Translations under genes and position numbers: made by a program
DNA from: Xanthomonas vasicola
GTDB lineage: Bacteria > Pseudomonadota > Gammaproteobacteria > Xanthomonadales > Xanthomonadaceae
Length of the DNA: 59,780 nt
Reading direction: 5' to 3'
Assembly: GCF_000772705.2 (NCBI RefSeq)
Contig: NZ_JSBW02000029.1
Location: 1-59,780, forward strand
The notes under the pieces: generated by a model
Told to the model about the DNA's origin: nothing
What the model saw: the letters and a program-made list of their open reading frames with translations, nothing else
Database searches by the model: none
Shown here: one piece after another, positions 42,258 through 51,609 of the stretch
Layout of the letters: the number at the start of each line of letters is the position of its first letter
How positions within the stretch are numbered: position 1 is the first letter of the stretch

Positions 42258-42860
42258 ATGAGCCAGTCCGACCAGCCCGATTCCTCCGTGACCCAAGCCC
42301 AGGCCGAAGAGGCCGTGCGCACCTTGTTGCGCTGGGCGGGCGAAGATCCGACGCGCGAAGGCCTGCTGGACACCCCACGCCGGGTGGCAGAGGCCTATGG
42401 CGACTGGTTCAGCGGCTACCGCATAGAACCGCGCGAATACCTGGAACGCACCTTCGAAGAAGTGGCCGGCTATGACGAACTGATCGTGCTGCGCGACATC
42501 TCGTATGAAAGCCATTGCGAGCACCACATGGCGCCGATCATCGGCAAGGTGCACGTGGGCTATCTGCCGCGCGGCAAGGTCGTCGGCATCAGCAAGCTGG
42601 CCCGCGTGGTGGAAAGCTACGCGCGCCGCTTCCAGGTGCAGGAAAAGATGACTGCGCAAATCGCCCAGTGCATCCAGGACGTGCTGCAACCGCTCGGCGT
42701 GGGCGTGGTGGTGGAAGGCGCACACGAGTGCATGACCACCCGCGGCATCCACAAGCGCGACGTCAGCATGGTGACCTCCAAGATGCTGGGCAGCTTCCGC
42801 GAAGACGCGCGCACCCGCGCCGAATTCCTGCAATTCATCGACGTGGGCGGCAAGCGTTGA
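42258..42860 (+). CDS. folE: GTP cyclohydrolase I
   Basis: 200 residues from ATG 42258. It converts GTP to dihydroneopterin triphosphate, the first step of folate synthesis. Signatures: [18 protein letters not shown], the zinc and active-site segment [44 protein letters not shown] and [13 protein letters not shown] (second zinc Cys). A TTG/upstream extension to 42180 is not supported. The jetA ATG follows 19 bases after the stop, so the condensin genes may be co-transcribed with folE. Confidence 0.95.
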   Translation: MSQSDQPDSSVTQAQAEEAVRTLLRWAGEDPTREGLLDTPRRVAEAYGDWFSGYRIEPREYLERTFEEVAGYDELIVLRDISYESHCEHHMAPIIGKVHVGYLPRGKVVGISKLARVVESYARRFQVQEKMTAQIAQCIQDVLQPLGVGVVVEGAHECMTTRGIHKRDVSMVTSKMLGSFREDARTRAEFLQFIDVGGKR

Positions 42861-42879
42861 GGCAGTCGCAGCAGCGCCT

Positions 42880-44349
42880 ATGAAACATCAGGCACGTATC
42901 GCAGGCTACCGGCAACTGCGCGAGCAGCCGGTGTGGAAACTGCTTGCCGCCGACCACGCACCCGAGTTGATCGGCCTGCTGCAGACGGTGCTGATGGATG
43001 GCGAACGCCGCCTGCCTTCGGCCGTATTGCACGCGCGTTTGCAGCGCCAGCTGGATGCCTTGCGCGCCGACGAGCTGTCGCGCGAACTGCCGCGCACCGC
43101 GCAGGCGTATCTGGCGCATTGGTTGGCACAGGGCTGGCTGGAACGCCGCCTGCCCGAAGGCGCCACCGAAGAAGAATACGAACTCTCGCGTGCCGCGACC
43201 CAGGCCATTCGCTTCATCGTGGGCTTGCGCGAAAGCAGCAGCAGCGCTACCGAAAGCCGCCTGTCGCTGGTGATCCAGCAACTGGTGCAGCTGGCCGGCC
43301 AGACCGAAGCCGATCCGGAAGTGCGCCTGGCCGCCTTGCGCGACGAACGTGCCCGCATCGATGCCGAAATCGAACGCGTGGCCTCCGGCCGCGTGGCGGC
43401 ATTGGATGGCAAGCGCGCGCTGGAACGTGCCCGCGACCTGATTCATCTCTCCGACGAGCTGGCCCAAGATTTCCATCGCGTGCGCGACGACTTCGAGCAG
43501 CTCAATCGCCAGTTCCGCGAGCGCATCATCGACGACGAAGGTGCGCGCGGCGATGTGCTCGAACAACTGTTCAACGGCGTGGATGTGATCGCCGACAGCG
43601 AGGCCGGTCGCACCTTCGAGGCGTTCTGGAGCCTGCTCAACGACACCCAGCAAAGCAGTCAACTCGATCAAGCCCTGGACGCACTGCTCGCACGCGGGTT
43701 TGCGCGCAAGCTCGATCGCCGCGAACGCGCGTTTCTGCGCGGGCTCACCGGCACGCTGCTGGAGCGCGGCGGCGAGGTGCACATGGTGATGCAGCACTTC
43801 GCGCGCAGCCTGCGCGGCTTTGTGCAGAGCCGTGGTTATCTGGAGCAGCGTCGGCTCAATCAATTGCTCAAGCAGGCGCAGGGCGAAGCCTTGCAACTGC
43901 GCGACAGCCTGCATGCCACCACCGCCACCGGCTACACGCAGGCGCTCAGTGGCAGCCGCCTGCGCTCGTTGTCGCAATGGCGGTTGCACGACCCGCGGCT
44001 CACCCAGGTGGACGGACGTGTGCAGGCGGCCGATGCGGCCGAGATCTCGCTGGACAGCGTGGGCGATCTGGTCGCGCAATCGGAGATCGACGTGCGCAGC
44101 CTGCGCCGCGACCTGCATGCGCTGCTTGGCCAACGCCCGCGGTTGAGCATCGGCGATGCGCTACAGCAGCGCCCGGCGATCCAGGGGCTGGGCAGCGTGA
44201 TCGGATACCTGTCGCTGGGCACGCGCCACGGCATGGTGATCGAAGGACAGATGGAAACGGTGCAATGGGAAGGCAGCGACGGCGCCGTGCGGCGCGCGCG
44301 CATTCCCTTGGTGTGGTTTACCCGGGAGAAACGCAATGAACTGGTCTGA
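42880..44349 (+). CDS. jetA: JetA (DUF3375), kleisin-like subunit of a Wadjet/MksF condensin
   Basis: 489 residues, the normal JetA/MksF length. DUF3375 features: winged-helix N-terminus ([24 protein letters not shown]), [20 protein letters not shown], the long helical middle and [33 protein letters not shown]. In type I Wadjet, JetA bridges the JetC heads and, with JetD, cleaves plasmids. It overlaps jetB by 14 bases. Confidence 0.9.
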   Translation: MKHQARIAGYRQLREQPVWKLLAADHAPELIGLLQTVLMDGERRLPSAVLHARLQRQLDALRADELSRELPRTAQAYLAHWLAQGWLERRLPEGATEEEYELSRAATQAIRFIVGLRESSSSATESRLSLVIQQLVQLAGQTEADPEVRLAALRDERARIDAEIERVASGRVAALDGKRALERARDLIHLSDELAQDFHRVRDDFEQLNRQFRERIIDDEGARGDVLEQLFNGVDVIADSEAGRTFEAFWSLLNDTQQSSQLDQALDALLARGFARKLDRRERAFLRGLTGTLLERGGEVHMVMQHFARSLRGFVQSRGYLEQRRLNQLLKQAQGEALQLRDSLHATTATGYTQALSGSRLRSLSQWRLHDPRLTQVDGRVQAADAAEISLDSVGDLVAQSEIDVRSLRRDLHALLGQRPRLSIGDALQQRPAIQGLGSVIGYLSLGTRHGMVIEGQMETVQWEGSDGAVRRARIPLVWFTREKRNELV

Positions 44350-45040
44350 GCAGCTGCCGTCCGACAAATACGAGGACGACGAGGACGCAGCCGACAGCAC
44401 CCCGCCGCTGCGCGCAAGCGATGCGGCCGGCGATCTACCAGGCGGTGCGCTGTTCCTGGGCGACACCGGCACGCTGCCGTTCGACGCGCGGCGCGCGCTG
44501 TGCCAGTTGCTGGCAGGGCCCAGCATCGATGCGCAACGTCACGGCGCGCTCTGGCCGGCGTTGCTCCGCAACGAGGTGGCGATCCGTCAGTTGTTGTGCG
44601 AGCTGTTTCTGGAGTTGGTGCTCGACCGCGAGGGCGGGGTGGCTTTCACCCGCCAGGCCGACACCGCCGAACTGGAATCGCCCACCTTGCTGCGTAGCGC
44701 GCCGCTGACCTTTATCGAATCCGTGTTGCTGCTGTTCCTGCGCCAACAACTGGCCGAGGCCGATACGCGCGGTGAGCGCGCAGTGGTGGACGAAGCGCAG
44801 CTGGTGGAAGCCTTGTCGGTGTACGAAAAGAACGTGTCCACCGATCGGGCGGGCTTCGCGCGGCGGGTGATGACGGCGATCGGCAAGATGCGCGACAACC
44901 AGCTGCTGTCGCGCTTGCGCGGCAGCGAAGAGCGCTACGAAGTCTCGCCGGTGCTGAAGTTGTTGTTCTCTGCAGAGGATGTGCAGGCGTTGGTGGTGGC
45001 CTATCGTGGTTTGCGGGAAGGGGATGTGGCTCTCGAGTAA
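44336..45040 (+). CDS. jetB: JetB (DUF4194), MksE-like condensin subunit
   Basis: 234 residues with the DUF4194 winged-helix core ([77 protein letters not shown]). An acidic N-terminal stretch ([11 protein letters not shown]) precedes it. It acts as the KITE subunit binding JetA. The stop is followed by a 275-base gap with a degenerate dispersed repeat before jetC. Confidence 0.9.
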   Translation: MNWSEQLPSDKYEDDEDAADSTPPLRASDAAGDLPGGALFLGDTGTLPFDARRALCQLLAGPSIDAQRHGALWPALLRNEVAIRQLLCELFLELVLDREGGVAFTRQADTAELESPTLLRSAPLTFIESVLLLFLRQQLAEADTRGERAVVDEAQLVEALSVYEKNVSTDRAGFARRVMTAIGKMRDNQLLSRLRGSEERYEVSPVLKLLFSAEDVQALVVAYRGLREGDVALE

Positions 45041-45069
45041 TGTTCCGTCTCCCGCGACAGCGCGCCGGC

Positions 45070-45136
45070 TCCGTTCTCCCGTTGGGACATTGTGCTCCTT
45101 CATGGGGAAAACGTGCCCGCAGTGCGGATGAGGGTA
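45070..45136. repeat. Degenerate dispersed palindromic repeat between jetB and jetC
   Basis: CCGTTCTCCCGTTGGG...GTGCCCGCAGTGCGGATGAGGGTA resembles the element at 53828 but its stem has decayed. It sits in the 275-base jetB-jetC gap, which has no gene I support (an open 90-codon frame spans it, probably by chance). Confidence 0.6.
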
Positions 45137-45315
45137 CGGCGTGGCGTGGTGCTTGGGAGCGTGTCGTATGTGTGCATCTTCCGCGACGACAGTTATTAGG
45201 AATGGCAACAACAACAGCACCAGCGGCACCGCAGCAAAACACCACACAACACCGCTCCACCCTGCGTAATCCGGTTTTTTTGCATTACCCGTCGTCCCGT
45301 TTTGATGAGTGAGCC

Positions 45316-48300
45316 ATGACTTCGCAGCCCAATCTTTCGCCAGTGCAGCCGGGTACGTCCTTGTTTGCCGAGACGCTTGCCGAGCAGCGTGCGCAGCAGT
45401 TCCGGATGCGGCGCTTGCAGGTGCACAAGTGGGGTACCTTCAACGGGCTGACCGAAGTGCCGATCGCGGAGAAAGGCTTCCTGTTCGTCGGCCGCTCGGG
45501 TTCGGGCAAATCGACCTTGCTGGATGCGATGTCGGCCTTGCTGACGCCACCGAGCATCGTCGATTTCAACGCCGCCGCGCGCGAGGCCGAACGCAGCGGG
45601 CGCGATCGCAGTCTGGTGTCGTATGTACGCGGCGCCTGGGCCGATCAGCAGGACAGCACGTCTGGCGAAATCGCCACGCAATACCTGCGCAAGGGTGCCA
45701 CCTGGACCGCATTGGTGCTGGAATACGCCAACGCGCACGGCGAGGTGGTGAGCCTGATCCGCCTGTTCTGGATCGCCGGCAGCGGCAACGCGGCAGCCGA
45801 TGTGCGACGCCATTACATGGTGGCGCCGCGCAGCTTCGACGTGGCGACCGAGCTGGACGGCTTCGATCTGGACCTGCGCAAGCTCAAGGCGCGGCTGGGC
45901 CAGGAGATCGCGCATTTCGATGGCTTCGCCGGCTATGCCGAACGCTTCCGGCATGCGCTGGGCATCGGCAACGAGATGGCGCTGCGGTTGCTGCACAAGA
46001 CCCAGTCGGCCAAGAATCTGGGCGATCTCAATGCGTTCCTGCGCGGCTTCATGCTGGACGAGCCGCGCACCTTCGAAGCGGCCGATCGGTTGGTGGAGGA
46101 TTTTGCCGAACTCAATGGCGCGCACCACGCGGTGGTCACCGCGCGCCGCCAGGTGGAAACGCTGACGCCTGCGCGCGAGCACCATGCGGCGTTGATGGCA
46201 TTGCGCCACAGCGTTGGCGAGTTGCGCGAGCTGCAGTTGGGCGTGGACAGCTATCGCGAACAGCAGCGGCTGGCCTTGCTGGAAGAGCGGCTGCAGGAGC
46301 TGGACAACCAGGACCGCGGCCTTGCCGGCGAAGAAGGCCAGCGCCGCGAATCGCTGGATAACCACGAACAAAAACTGGTCGGCCTGGAGCGCGAGCAGCG
46401 CGCCGCCGGGGGCGAGCAGATCGAAGAGCTGGAGCGTGAGCGTGCGCGTGTGGAACGCGAGCGCGACGAACGCCTGCGCCGCCGTGCGCAGATCGAGCAG
46501 GCTTGCCGTCAACTCGGTACCGCGTTAGCTGCCGGTGCCAGCGGCTTTGCTGCGCAGATCGCACATGCGCAAACCGTGCTGGATAACGGCAAGCACGACG
46601 CCAGCGCACTGGATGACGCCATTGCCGAGCGCATGGGTGCGCGCCGCGATGACGAACGCCGCTTTGCCGAGATCCGCGCCGAACTGGATGTGCTGAAACG
46701 CGCGCCGTCGAGCATGCCGGCCCCGATGCAGGCCCTGCGCGCGCGGCTGTGCGAAGACATCGGCCTTGCCGAAGCTGCGCTGCCGTTCGTTGGCGAGTTG
46801 GTGCAAGTGCGCGACGACCAGATGGCCTGGCGCGGTGCGATCGAGCGCGTACTGAACGGCTTTGCGCAATCGCTGCTGGTGGATGAGCGGCATTACGCGC
46901 AGGTCAGCGAATGGGTCAACCGCACCCACATCGGCACGCGCCTGGTGTACTTCCGTGTGCGCCGTAACGACGATTTGCACGCGCGGCGCGTCGATCCCGA
47001 TGCGCTGCCTGGCAAGCTCCAATTGCGCGAGCACGCCTTTACCGACTGGTTGCGCAACGAACTCACCCGTCGCTTCGACTACGCCTGCGTGGACAACGCA
47101 AACGCGCTGCGCAACGCCGACCGCGCGATCACCCGCGAAGGGCAGGTCAAGCATCCCGGCGATCGCTATGAAAAGGACGACCGCCACGCGGTCAACGACC
47201 GCAAGCGCTGGCTGCTCGGTCACGACAACCGCGACAAGCTCAAGGTGTTCGAGCGCGAAGCGCAGGCGCTGGCCCAGCAAATCGCCAGCTGCGATGCCGA
47301 TGTGGCAGCGCTGCGCAAGCAGCGCGAGCAGGACCAGGAACGCCAACTCGCTGCGCATACCCTGGTGGAGCGCGACTGGGACGAGATCGACGTCGGCCCC
47401 AAGCTACAGCGGCTGAGCGATATCGATGAGCAGTTGGTGCAGCTGCGCGAAGACAACAGCGGCTTGCGCGCGCTCGGTCAGGCGATCGACACCGCACGCA
47501 CCTTGCGCGACCAGGCCAAGCGCACTTACGACGATGTGCGGCTGGAACGCGCGCAACTGGCGCGCGAGCGTGTGCGGCTCGAACAGCAGCACGCAGCGTG
47601 TGCTGGCCGCGCCGGTACCGCCACGCTCACCCCCACGCAGTTGCAGGGTTTGCGGGAACGGCTTGCTGCATTGACGCCGTTGTCGCTGGACAACCTGGAA
47701 GCACACTTCCGTGTGGTCGAGCGTGGCCTGGCCGAGCAGCTTGCCGAAAGCCAGGGCCGCGACAGCCGGCTCAGCACGCAGTTGCTGGAATGCTTCCGCC
47801 GGTATTGCCAGCAGTGGCCTGAAGACAGCGGTGACTTCACCGTGAGTCTGGCCAGCGCCGACGATTTCCTCGCGCGCCTGGACCGACTGGAAAGCGATGG
47901 CCTGCCGCGCCACGAGCATCGCTTCTTCGACCTGTTGCAGACCCAGAGCAAGAACAATCTGCTGGCCTTGCAACGCCACACTGCCGAGGCCCACAAGGGC
48001 ATCAAGCAGCGCATGGACGAGGTCAACGCCAGCCTGGAGCAGGTGCCGTTCAATCGTGACACCGTGCTGACCATCGAAGTCAGCGACCGCCGCCTGGCCG
48101 AGGTGCAGGAATTCCAGCAGCAGTTGCGCGCGGTGCTGTCGCATCAACAGACCGAAGACCGCGCTTTGGCCGAAGCGCAGTTTTCCACCTTGCGCGCGCT
48201 GGTGGCGCGCCTGGGTGCACAGGAACCGGAGGCACGCCGCTGGCGCGAACAGGTGCTGGATGTGCGCCTGCATGTGGAATTCATCGGTGTGGAACTGGAT

Positions 48301-49332
48301 GCGCAAACCCGCGCGCAGGTGGAGATCTACCGCAGCGGCGCCGGCAAGTCCGGCGGTCAGCGGCAGAAGCTGGCAACCACCTGCCTTGCAGCGGCGCTGC
48401 GTTATCAGCTCGGTGGTGAAGACGGCGAATTGCCGCGTTACTGCGCGGTGGTGCTGGACGAAGCCTTCGACAAGGCCGATAACGAATTCACCGCGCTGGC
48501 GATGAATATCTTCGAAAATTTCGGTTTCCAGATGGTGGTGGCCACGCCGTTGAAGTCGGTGATGACGCTGGAGCCCTTCATCGGCGGTGCGTGCTTTGTC
48601 GAAATCAGCGGTCGCCACAACTCCGGCGTGCTGTTGATCGAATACGACGAGCAGGCGCAGCGCTTGAAGTTGCCCGAGCGCTCGCGTGGCGATGAGGCAG
48701 CGGTGGCCGATGCCACTGACGCCGCGCCATCGATCAAGGCTGCGAGCGAGCCTGAAGAAGTGCAGGGTGCTGCAGCCGCAGATGGCATTGCAGCGGACGA
48801 CCTTCCAATGCACGAGGCATCGCCTGTGCCGGGCCACGCAACGCCTGCGGTAAAGAACAAGCGCAGTGGCAAGCGTGTTCCCGCAGTGGCGACGACGAAC
48901 AAGCAGAACAAAAACGAGCAGAACAAGAAGGCCAGGACCGCATCTTCCACGCGCGCGGTGGCACAGCCTCAAGCAACCCAGCCGAAAAAATCGCCCGTGC
49001 GCACATCGGCTGTGACTGGCAAGCCGGCATCGGACAACCGCACATCAGGCGCGCAGCAAGCGCCGGTGGTGTCGTCAGGAGCTGCGTCCAAATCCAACGT
49101 GGGCAAGACCACGCGCTCTTCAAAAACCCAGGGTAAGCCGATGACGGCGACGCGCGCTTCCAACGCCACATCCAAGAAGGCCGCCGCCAAGCCACGTGCA
49201 TCAACCGCGTCGACGGGGCAGCCAGCACGTGGCGCCGGCAAGACAACCTCGGCACGCGCGGCGGTGAAACCGTCGCCGGCTAAAAAGCGCGGTGCGAAGG
49301 CAGGTACTGTCCAGCCGCGCGGCAAGCGCTGA
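45316..49332 (+). CDS. jetC: JetC/MksB SMC-like ATPase with a long basic C-terminal tail
   Basis: 1338 residues. Walker A FVGRSGSGKSTLLDAM (Lys65), extensive coiled coils (about 290-470 and 640-860) around a hinge region, signature KSGGQRQKL (Ser1012), Walker B CAVVLDEAFDKADNEF (Asp1048, Glu1049) and D-loop, the normal JetC core to about residue 1125. Some 200 further residues are Lys/Ala/Ser/Thr/Pro-rich and disordered, ending AKKRGAKAGTVQPRGKR, like histone H1/AlgP-type DNA-binding tails. JetC extrudes DNA loops with JetAB. No jetD nuclease gene follows; the next gene is an opposite-strand TauE exporter. Confidence 0.9.
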   Translation: MTSQPNLSPVQPGTSLFAETLAEQRAQQFRMRRLQVHKWGTFNGLTEVPIAEKGFLFVGRSGSGKSTLLDAMSALLTPPSIVDFNAAAREAERSGRDRSLVSYVRGAWADQQDSTSGEIATQYLRKGATWTALVLEYANAHGEVVSLIRLFWIAGSGNAAADVRRHYMVAPRSFDVATELDGFDLDLRKLKARLGQEIAHFDGFAGYAERFRHALGIGNEMALRLLHKTQSAKNLGDLNAFLRGFMLDEPRTFEAADRLVEDFAELNGAHHAVVTARRQVETLTPAREHHAALMALRHSVGELRELQLGVDSYREQQRLALLEERLQELDNQDRGLAGEEGQRRESLDNHEQKLVGLEREQRAAGGEQIEELERERARVERERDERLRRRAQIEQACRQLGTALAAGASGFAAQIAHAQTVLDNGKHDASALDDAIAERMGARRDDERRFAEIRAELDVLKRAPSSMPAPMQALRARLCEDIGLAEAALPFVGELVQVRDDQMAWRGAIERVLNGFAQSLLVDERHYAQVSEWVNRTHIGTRLVYFRVRRNDDLHARRVDPDALPGKLQLREHAFTDWLRNELTRRFDYACVDNANALRNADRAITREGQVKHPGDRYEKDDRHAVNDRKRWLLGHDNRDKLKVFEREAQALAQQIASCDADVAALRKQREQDQERQLAAHTLVERDWDEIDVGPKLQRLSDIDEQLVQLREDNSGLRALGQAIDTARTLRDQAKRTYDDVRLERAQLARERVRLEQQHAACAGRAGTATLTPTQLQGLRERLAALTPLSLDNLEAHFRVVERGLAEQLAESQGRDSRLSTQLLECFRRYCQQWPEDSGDFTVSLASADDFLARLDRLESDGLPRHEHRFFDLLQTQSKNNLLALQRHTAEAHKGIKQRMDEVNASLEQVPFNRDTVLTIEVSDRRLAEVQEFQQQLRAVLSHQQTEDRALAEAQFSTLRALVARLGAQEPEARRWREQVLDVRLHVEFIGVELDAQTRAQVEIYRSGAGKSGGQRQKLATTCLAAALRYQLGGEDGELPRYCAVVLDEAFDKADNEFTALAMNIFENFGFQMVVATPLKSVMTLEPFIGGACFVEISGRHNSGVLLIEYDEQAQRLKLPERSRGDEAAVADATDAAPSIKAASEPEEVQGAAAADGIAADDLPMHEASPVPGHATPAVKNKRSGKRVPAVATTNKQNKNEQNKKARTASSTRAVAQPQATQPKKSPVRTSAVTGKPASDNRTSGAQQAPVVSSGAASKSNVGKTTRSSKTQGKPMTATRASNATSKKAAAKPRASTASTGQPARGAGKTTSARAAVKPSPAKKRGAKAGTVQPRGKR

Positions 49333-49407
49333 AAAAAGTGCACAGGTGATGCCATCTGCACGGTGGCGTCGCCGCATCGGTTACGCCGCGCTGGCAGCAA
49401 GTTGCCA

Positions 49408-50190
49408 TTATTGGTGCAGCAGATCCCAGCCCATCTTGCCGATCAGCACGATCACCAGTACCAGGAACAATTTGCGGATCAACGGGGTGCCACCGCGTAA
49501 CGCCATCCGCGTGCCGGCCACCGCGCCGGCCACGTTCGCCGCCGCCATCGGAATACCGATCGCCAACATCACCTGCCCGCTGGGCAAAAAGAACGACAAC
49601 GCTGCAAGGTTGGTGGCCAGGTTGACCACCTTGGCCGCCGCCGAGGCACGCAGGAAATCCAGCCCGAAAAAGCGGATAAACAGAAAGATCAGAAAGCTGC
49701 CCGTGCCTGGGCCGAAGAACCCGTCGTAGAAGCCAATCGCCGCGCCCATCGCCAATGCAGTCGCCAGCTCGCGCCGGCCGATGTCGCGTGGCCGATGCAG
49801 TGCGCCGAAGTCCTTCTTGATCAATGTGTAGATCAGCATCGCGATCAGCAGCAGCAAAATCAGCGGCCGCACCGCTTGCTTGGGCATCAGGCTGACGGCG
49901 GTCGCGCCCAAGAATGAAAACGTAAACGCTGCCGCCGTTGCATACAGCACCGGCCGCCACGGAAAGCGCACGTTACGCGCATACCGCCACGCCGACGCAC
50001 CGGTGCCGAACATCGCACTGAACTTGTTGGTGCCTAAAATCAGCGATGGCGCCTGTTGCGGCAGCGTCGCAAACAAGCCCGGCAACTGGATCAACCCACC
50101 GCCGCCGACCGCCGCATCCACCAGCCCGGCCACGAACGCGATGCACAGCAGCCACGGCAATTCGGTGGGAATCAATTCCGGCAAGGTCAC
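49408..50190 (-). CDS. TauE/SafE-family sulfite/organosulfonate exporter
   Basis: 260 residues from GTG 50190 (GCGGAG just upstream; start uncertain). About eight hydrophobic helices with the TauE pattern: [22 protein letters not shown] near the N-terminus and [19 protein letters not shown] in the middle, which are the two halves' GG/GPG motifs. Substrate unknown; family members export sulfite, sulfoacetate or related anions. Convergent with jetC. Confidence 0.87.
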   Translation of the reverse strand: MTLPELIPTELPWLLCIAFVAGLVDAAVGGGGLIQLPGLFATLPQQAPSLILGTNKFSAMFGTGASAWRYARNVRFPWRPVLYATAAAFTFSFLGATAVSLMPKQAVRPLILLLLIAMLIYTLIKKDFGALHRPRDIGRRELATALAMGAAIGFYDGFFGPGTGSFLIFLFIRFFGLDFLRASAAAKVVNLATNLAALSFFLPSGQVMLAIGIPMAAANVAGAVAGTRMALRGGTPLIRKLFLVLVIVLIGKMGWDLLHQ

Positions 50191-50274
50191 GCTCCGCAAG
50201 ACGGGGCCGCCAGCATAGACGCAGCGCACTCGCACAGGCCCGCCCAGAGTCAGAGCCCCAATACCGCGACAGCA

Positions 50275-50311
50275 GCCCCTCTCCCAGCGGGAGACGGGTT
50301 GGGGTGAGGGT
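50275..50311. repeat. Dispersed palindromic repeat
   Basis: CCCCTCTCCCAGCGGGAGACGGGTTGGGGTGAGGGTA, written here as stem CCCTCTCCC / GGGAGACGG plus TTGGGGTGAGGGTA, upstream of the TauE gene. Same family as the copies in recB and recD. Confidence 0.8.
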
Positions 50312-50489
50312 AGGGCACGAAGCCCTCGTGCCGTGCAATTGCAAGAGGCTGTTATCCGTCGCCCTGAACCCTGCAAGAAGCATTCTCCTAACCAAAGCCT
50401 CAAGCCGCTTGCATGAGAGCGTTCTTGCAAACCAACTCGTCAATCAATCACTCAACCTCCCGCAACTCTTCAGCAACGCGTACACATCC

Positions 50490-50550
50490 GCATTCCGCAT
50501 TCCGCATTCCGCATTCCGCATTCCGCATTCCGCATTCCGCATTCCGCATT
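50490..50550. repeat. Heptanucleotide tandem repeat (GCATTCC) x8
   Basis: Eight perfect copies from 50490 to 50545 and a partial ninth to 50550. VNTR-type microsatellite, prone to copy-number change by slippage. Confidence 0.95.
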
Positions 50551-50555
50551 CGCAT

Positions 50556-50597
50556 CCCCAATCCCCAATCCCCAATCCCCAATCCCCAATCCCCAAT
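50556..50597. repeat. Heptanucleotide tandem repeat (CCCCAAT) x6
   Basis: Six perfect copies, only five bases after the GCATTCC array and ending 21 bases before the ychJ-like start codon. G-runs on the minus strand could form G-quadruplex-like structure. Confidence 0.95.
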
Positions 50598-50618
50598 CCC
50601 ATCCCGCACAATCCCCGC

Positions 50619-51008
50619 ATGCCAACCTCCACACCGACCGACCCCTGTCCCTGCGGCCGCCCCGCCGATTACGCACGCTGTTGCGGTCCGTACCACTCCG
50701 GTACCGCCGCGCCCGATGCCCAAACCCTGATGCGCGCGCGCTACAGCGCCTATGTGCGTCGCGACGCCGCGTACCTGCTGGCAAGCTGGCATCCGTCCAC
50801 GCGCCCGGCTGAGCTGTCGCTGGACGAGGGCGGGCGCACCACCTGGCTCGGCCTTACCGTGCAGCGCACGCTAGACACTGGTCCCGACACGGCCGAGGTG
50901 GTCTTTCTGGCGCGCTATCGCATCGGTGGCGGCAGCGCGGTGCGCATGACCGAGCACAGCCGGTTCGTGCGCGAAGGCGGCCACTGGTACTACCTCGACG
51001 CCCGCTGA
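50619..51008 (+). CDS. YchJ-family SEC-C motif protein
   Basis: 129 residues. N-terminal Cys-rich SEC-C-like motif ([19 protein letters not shown]) likely binds zinc, followed by an NTF2-like domain ([30 protein letters not shown] ... [21 protein letters not shown]), the YchJ/UPF0225 layout. Function unknown. Its promoter and leader region is made of the two heptanucleotide arrays, so array length might alter expression. Confidence 0.88.
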   Translation: MPTSTPTDPCPCGRPADYARCCGPYHSGTAAPDAQTLMRARYSAYVRRDAAYLLASWHPSTRPAELSLDEGGRTTWLGLTVQRTLDTGPDTAEVVFLARYRIGGGSAVRMTEHSRFVREGGHWYYLDAR

Positions 51009-51234
51009 GCATCACGCCGGCCAGTCGTCACCGCGGCCAGCAATACAACCACTGCCGCAACCGTATGCGGCTCACCAACACACGCCCCGTTCAATACGCA
51101 GCCCAGCAAGCCCGTTCAGCCCGACGAACGGTCTCCAGGCCCGCGGTTTGTCGACGCCACGTTCGCAGCCGATCCCCGAAGCTTGCCGCGCAGGCGAACT
51201 CCGCCGCGGGCGGTGGGACTCGGAGCATGCAACC

Positions 51235-51432
51235 TTGAATCTCTGGCAATGGGCGATTTTGGCGGCGGTCGTGTTTGCGATCGTGCTGCCCGCGTGCGTG
51301 GCCACCGCATTGATTCGGTTCGGCCCGCGCCACGATGCACCGCGCCGTGCTCGCACGCGCCGACTGGCCGAAAGCGCTCCCTCCGCGCCGGCCCTGTCGC
51401 TGCTGACCGGGATCGCGGGCGAGAGCAGCTAA
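51235..51432 (+). CDS. Small single-pass membrane protein (TTG start)
   Basis: 65 codons from TTG 51235, GGAG nine bases upstream. One transmembrane helix (LWQWAILAAVVFAIVLPACVATALI) followed by a basic segment and FGPRHDAPRRARTRR. Not recognised. Longer in-frame starts reach 51148 but overlap nothing useful. Flanking intergenic DNA (51009-51234 and 51433-51609) shows nothing else. Confidence 0.4.
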   Translation: MNLWQWAILAAVVFAIVLPACVATALIRFGPRHDAPRRARTRRLAESAPSAPALSLLTGIAGESS

Positions 51433-51609
51433 GCCAGCCAGGCCGGCGGCAACATCGCCCGCACTGAGCCGCAGGCCTCCCCGAAGACGCATTACCCATC
51501 GCCATCCTGCCCCCCTGTCGCCAGCCAGGTTGGCTATGCTCGGCGGCTCGACTTGCCGCGCAGGAGCACTCCACCGCATGACGTCCGCCCACCCGCCGGC
51601 CACCGCGCC

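Noticed and set aside
45040..45312. 90-codon frame bridging jetB and jetC with a TAATG overlap
   Set aside because: It runs through a degenerate dispersed repeat, its product has no domain, and openness is expected by chance at this GC content.
50490..50597. Possible CRISPR array
   Set aside because: Units are seven bases with no spacers; these are simple tandem repeats.
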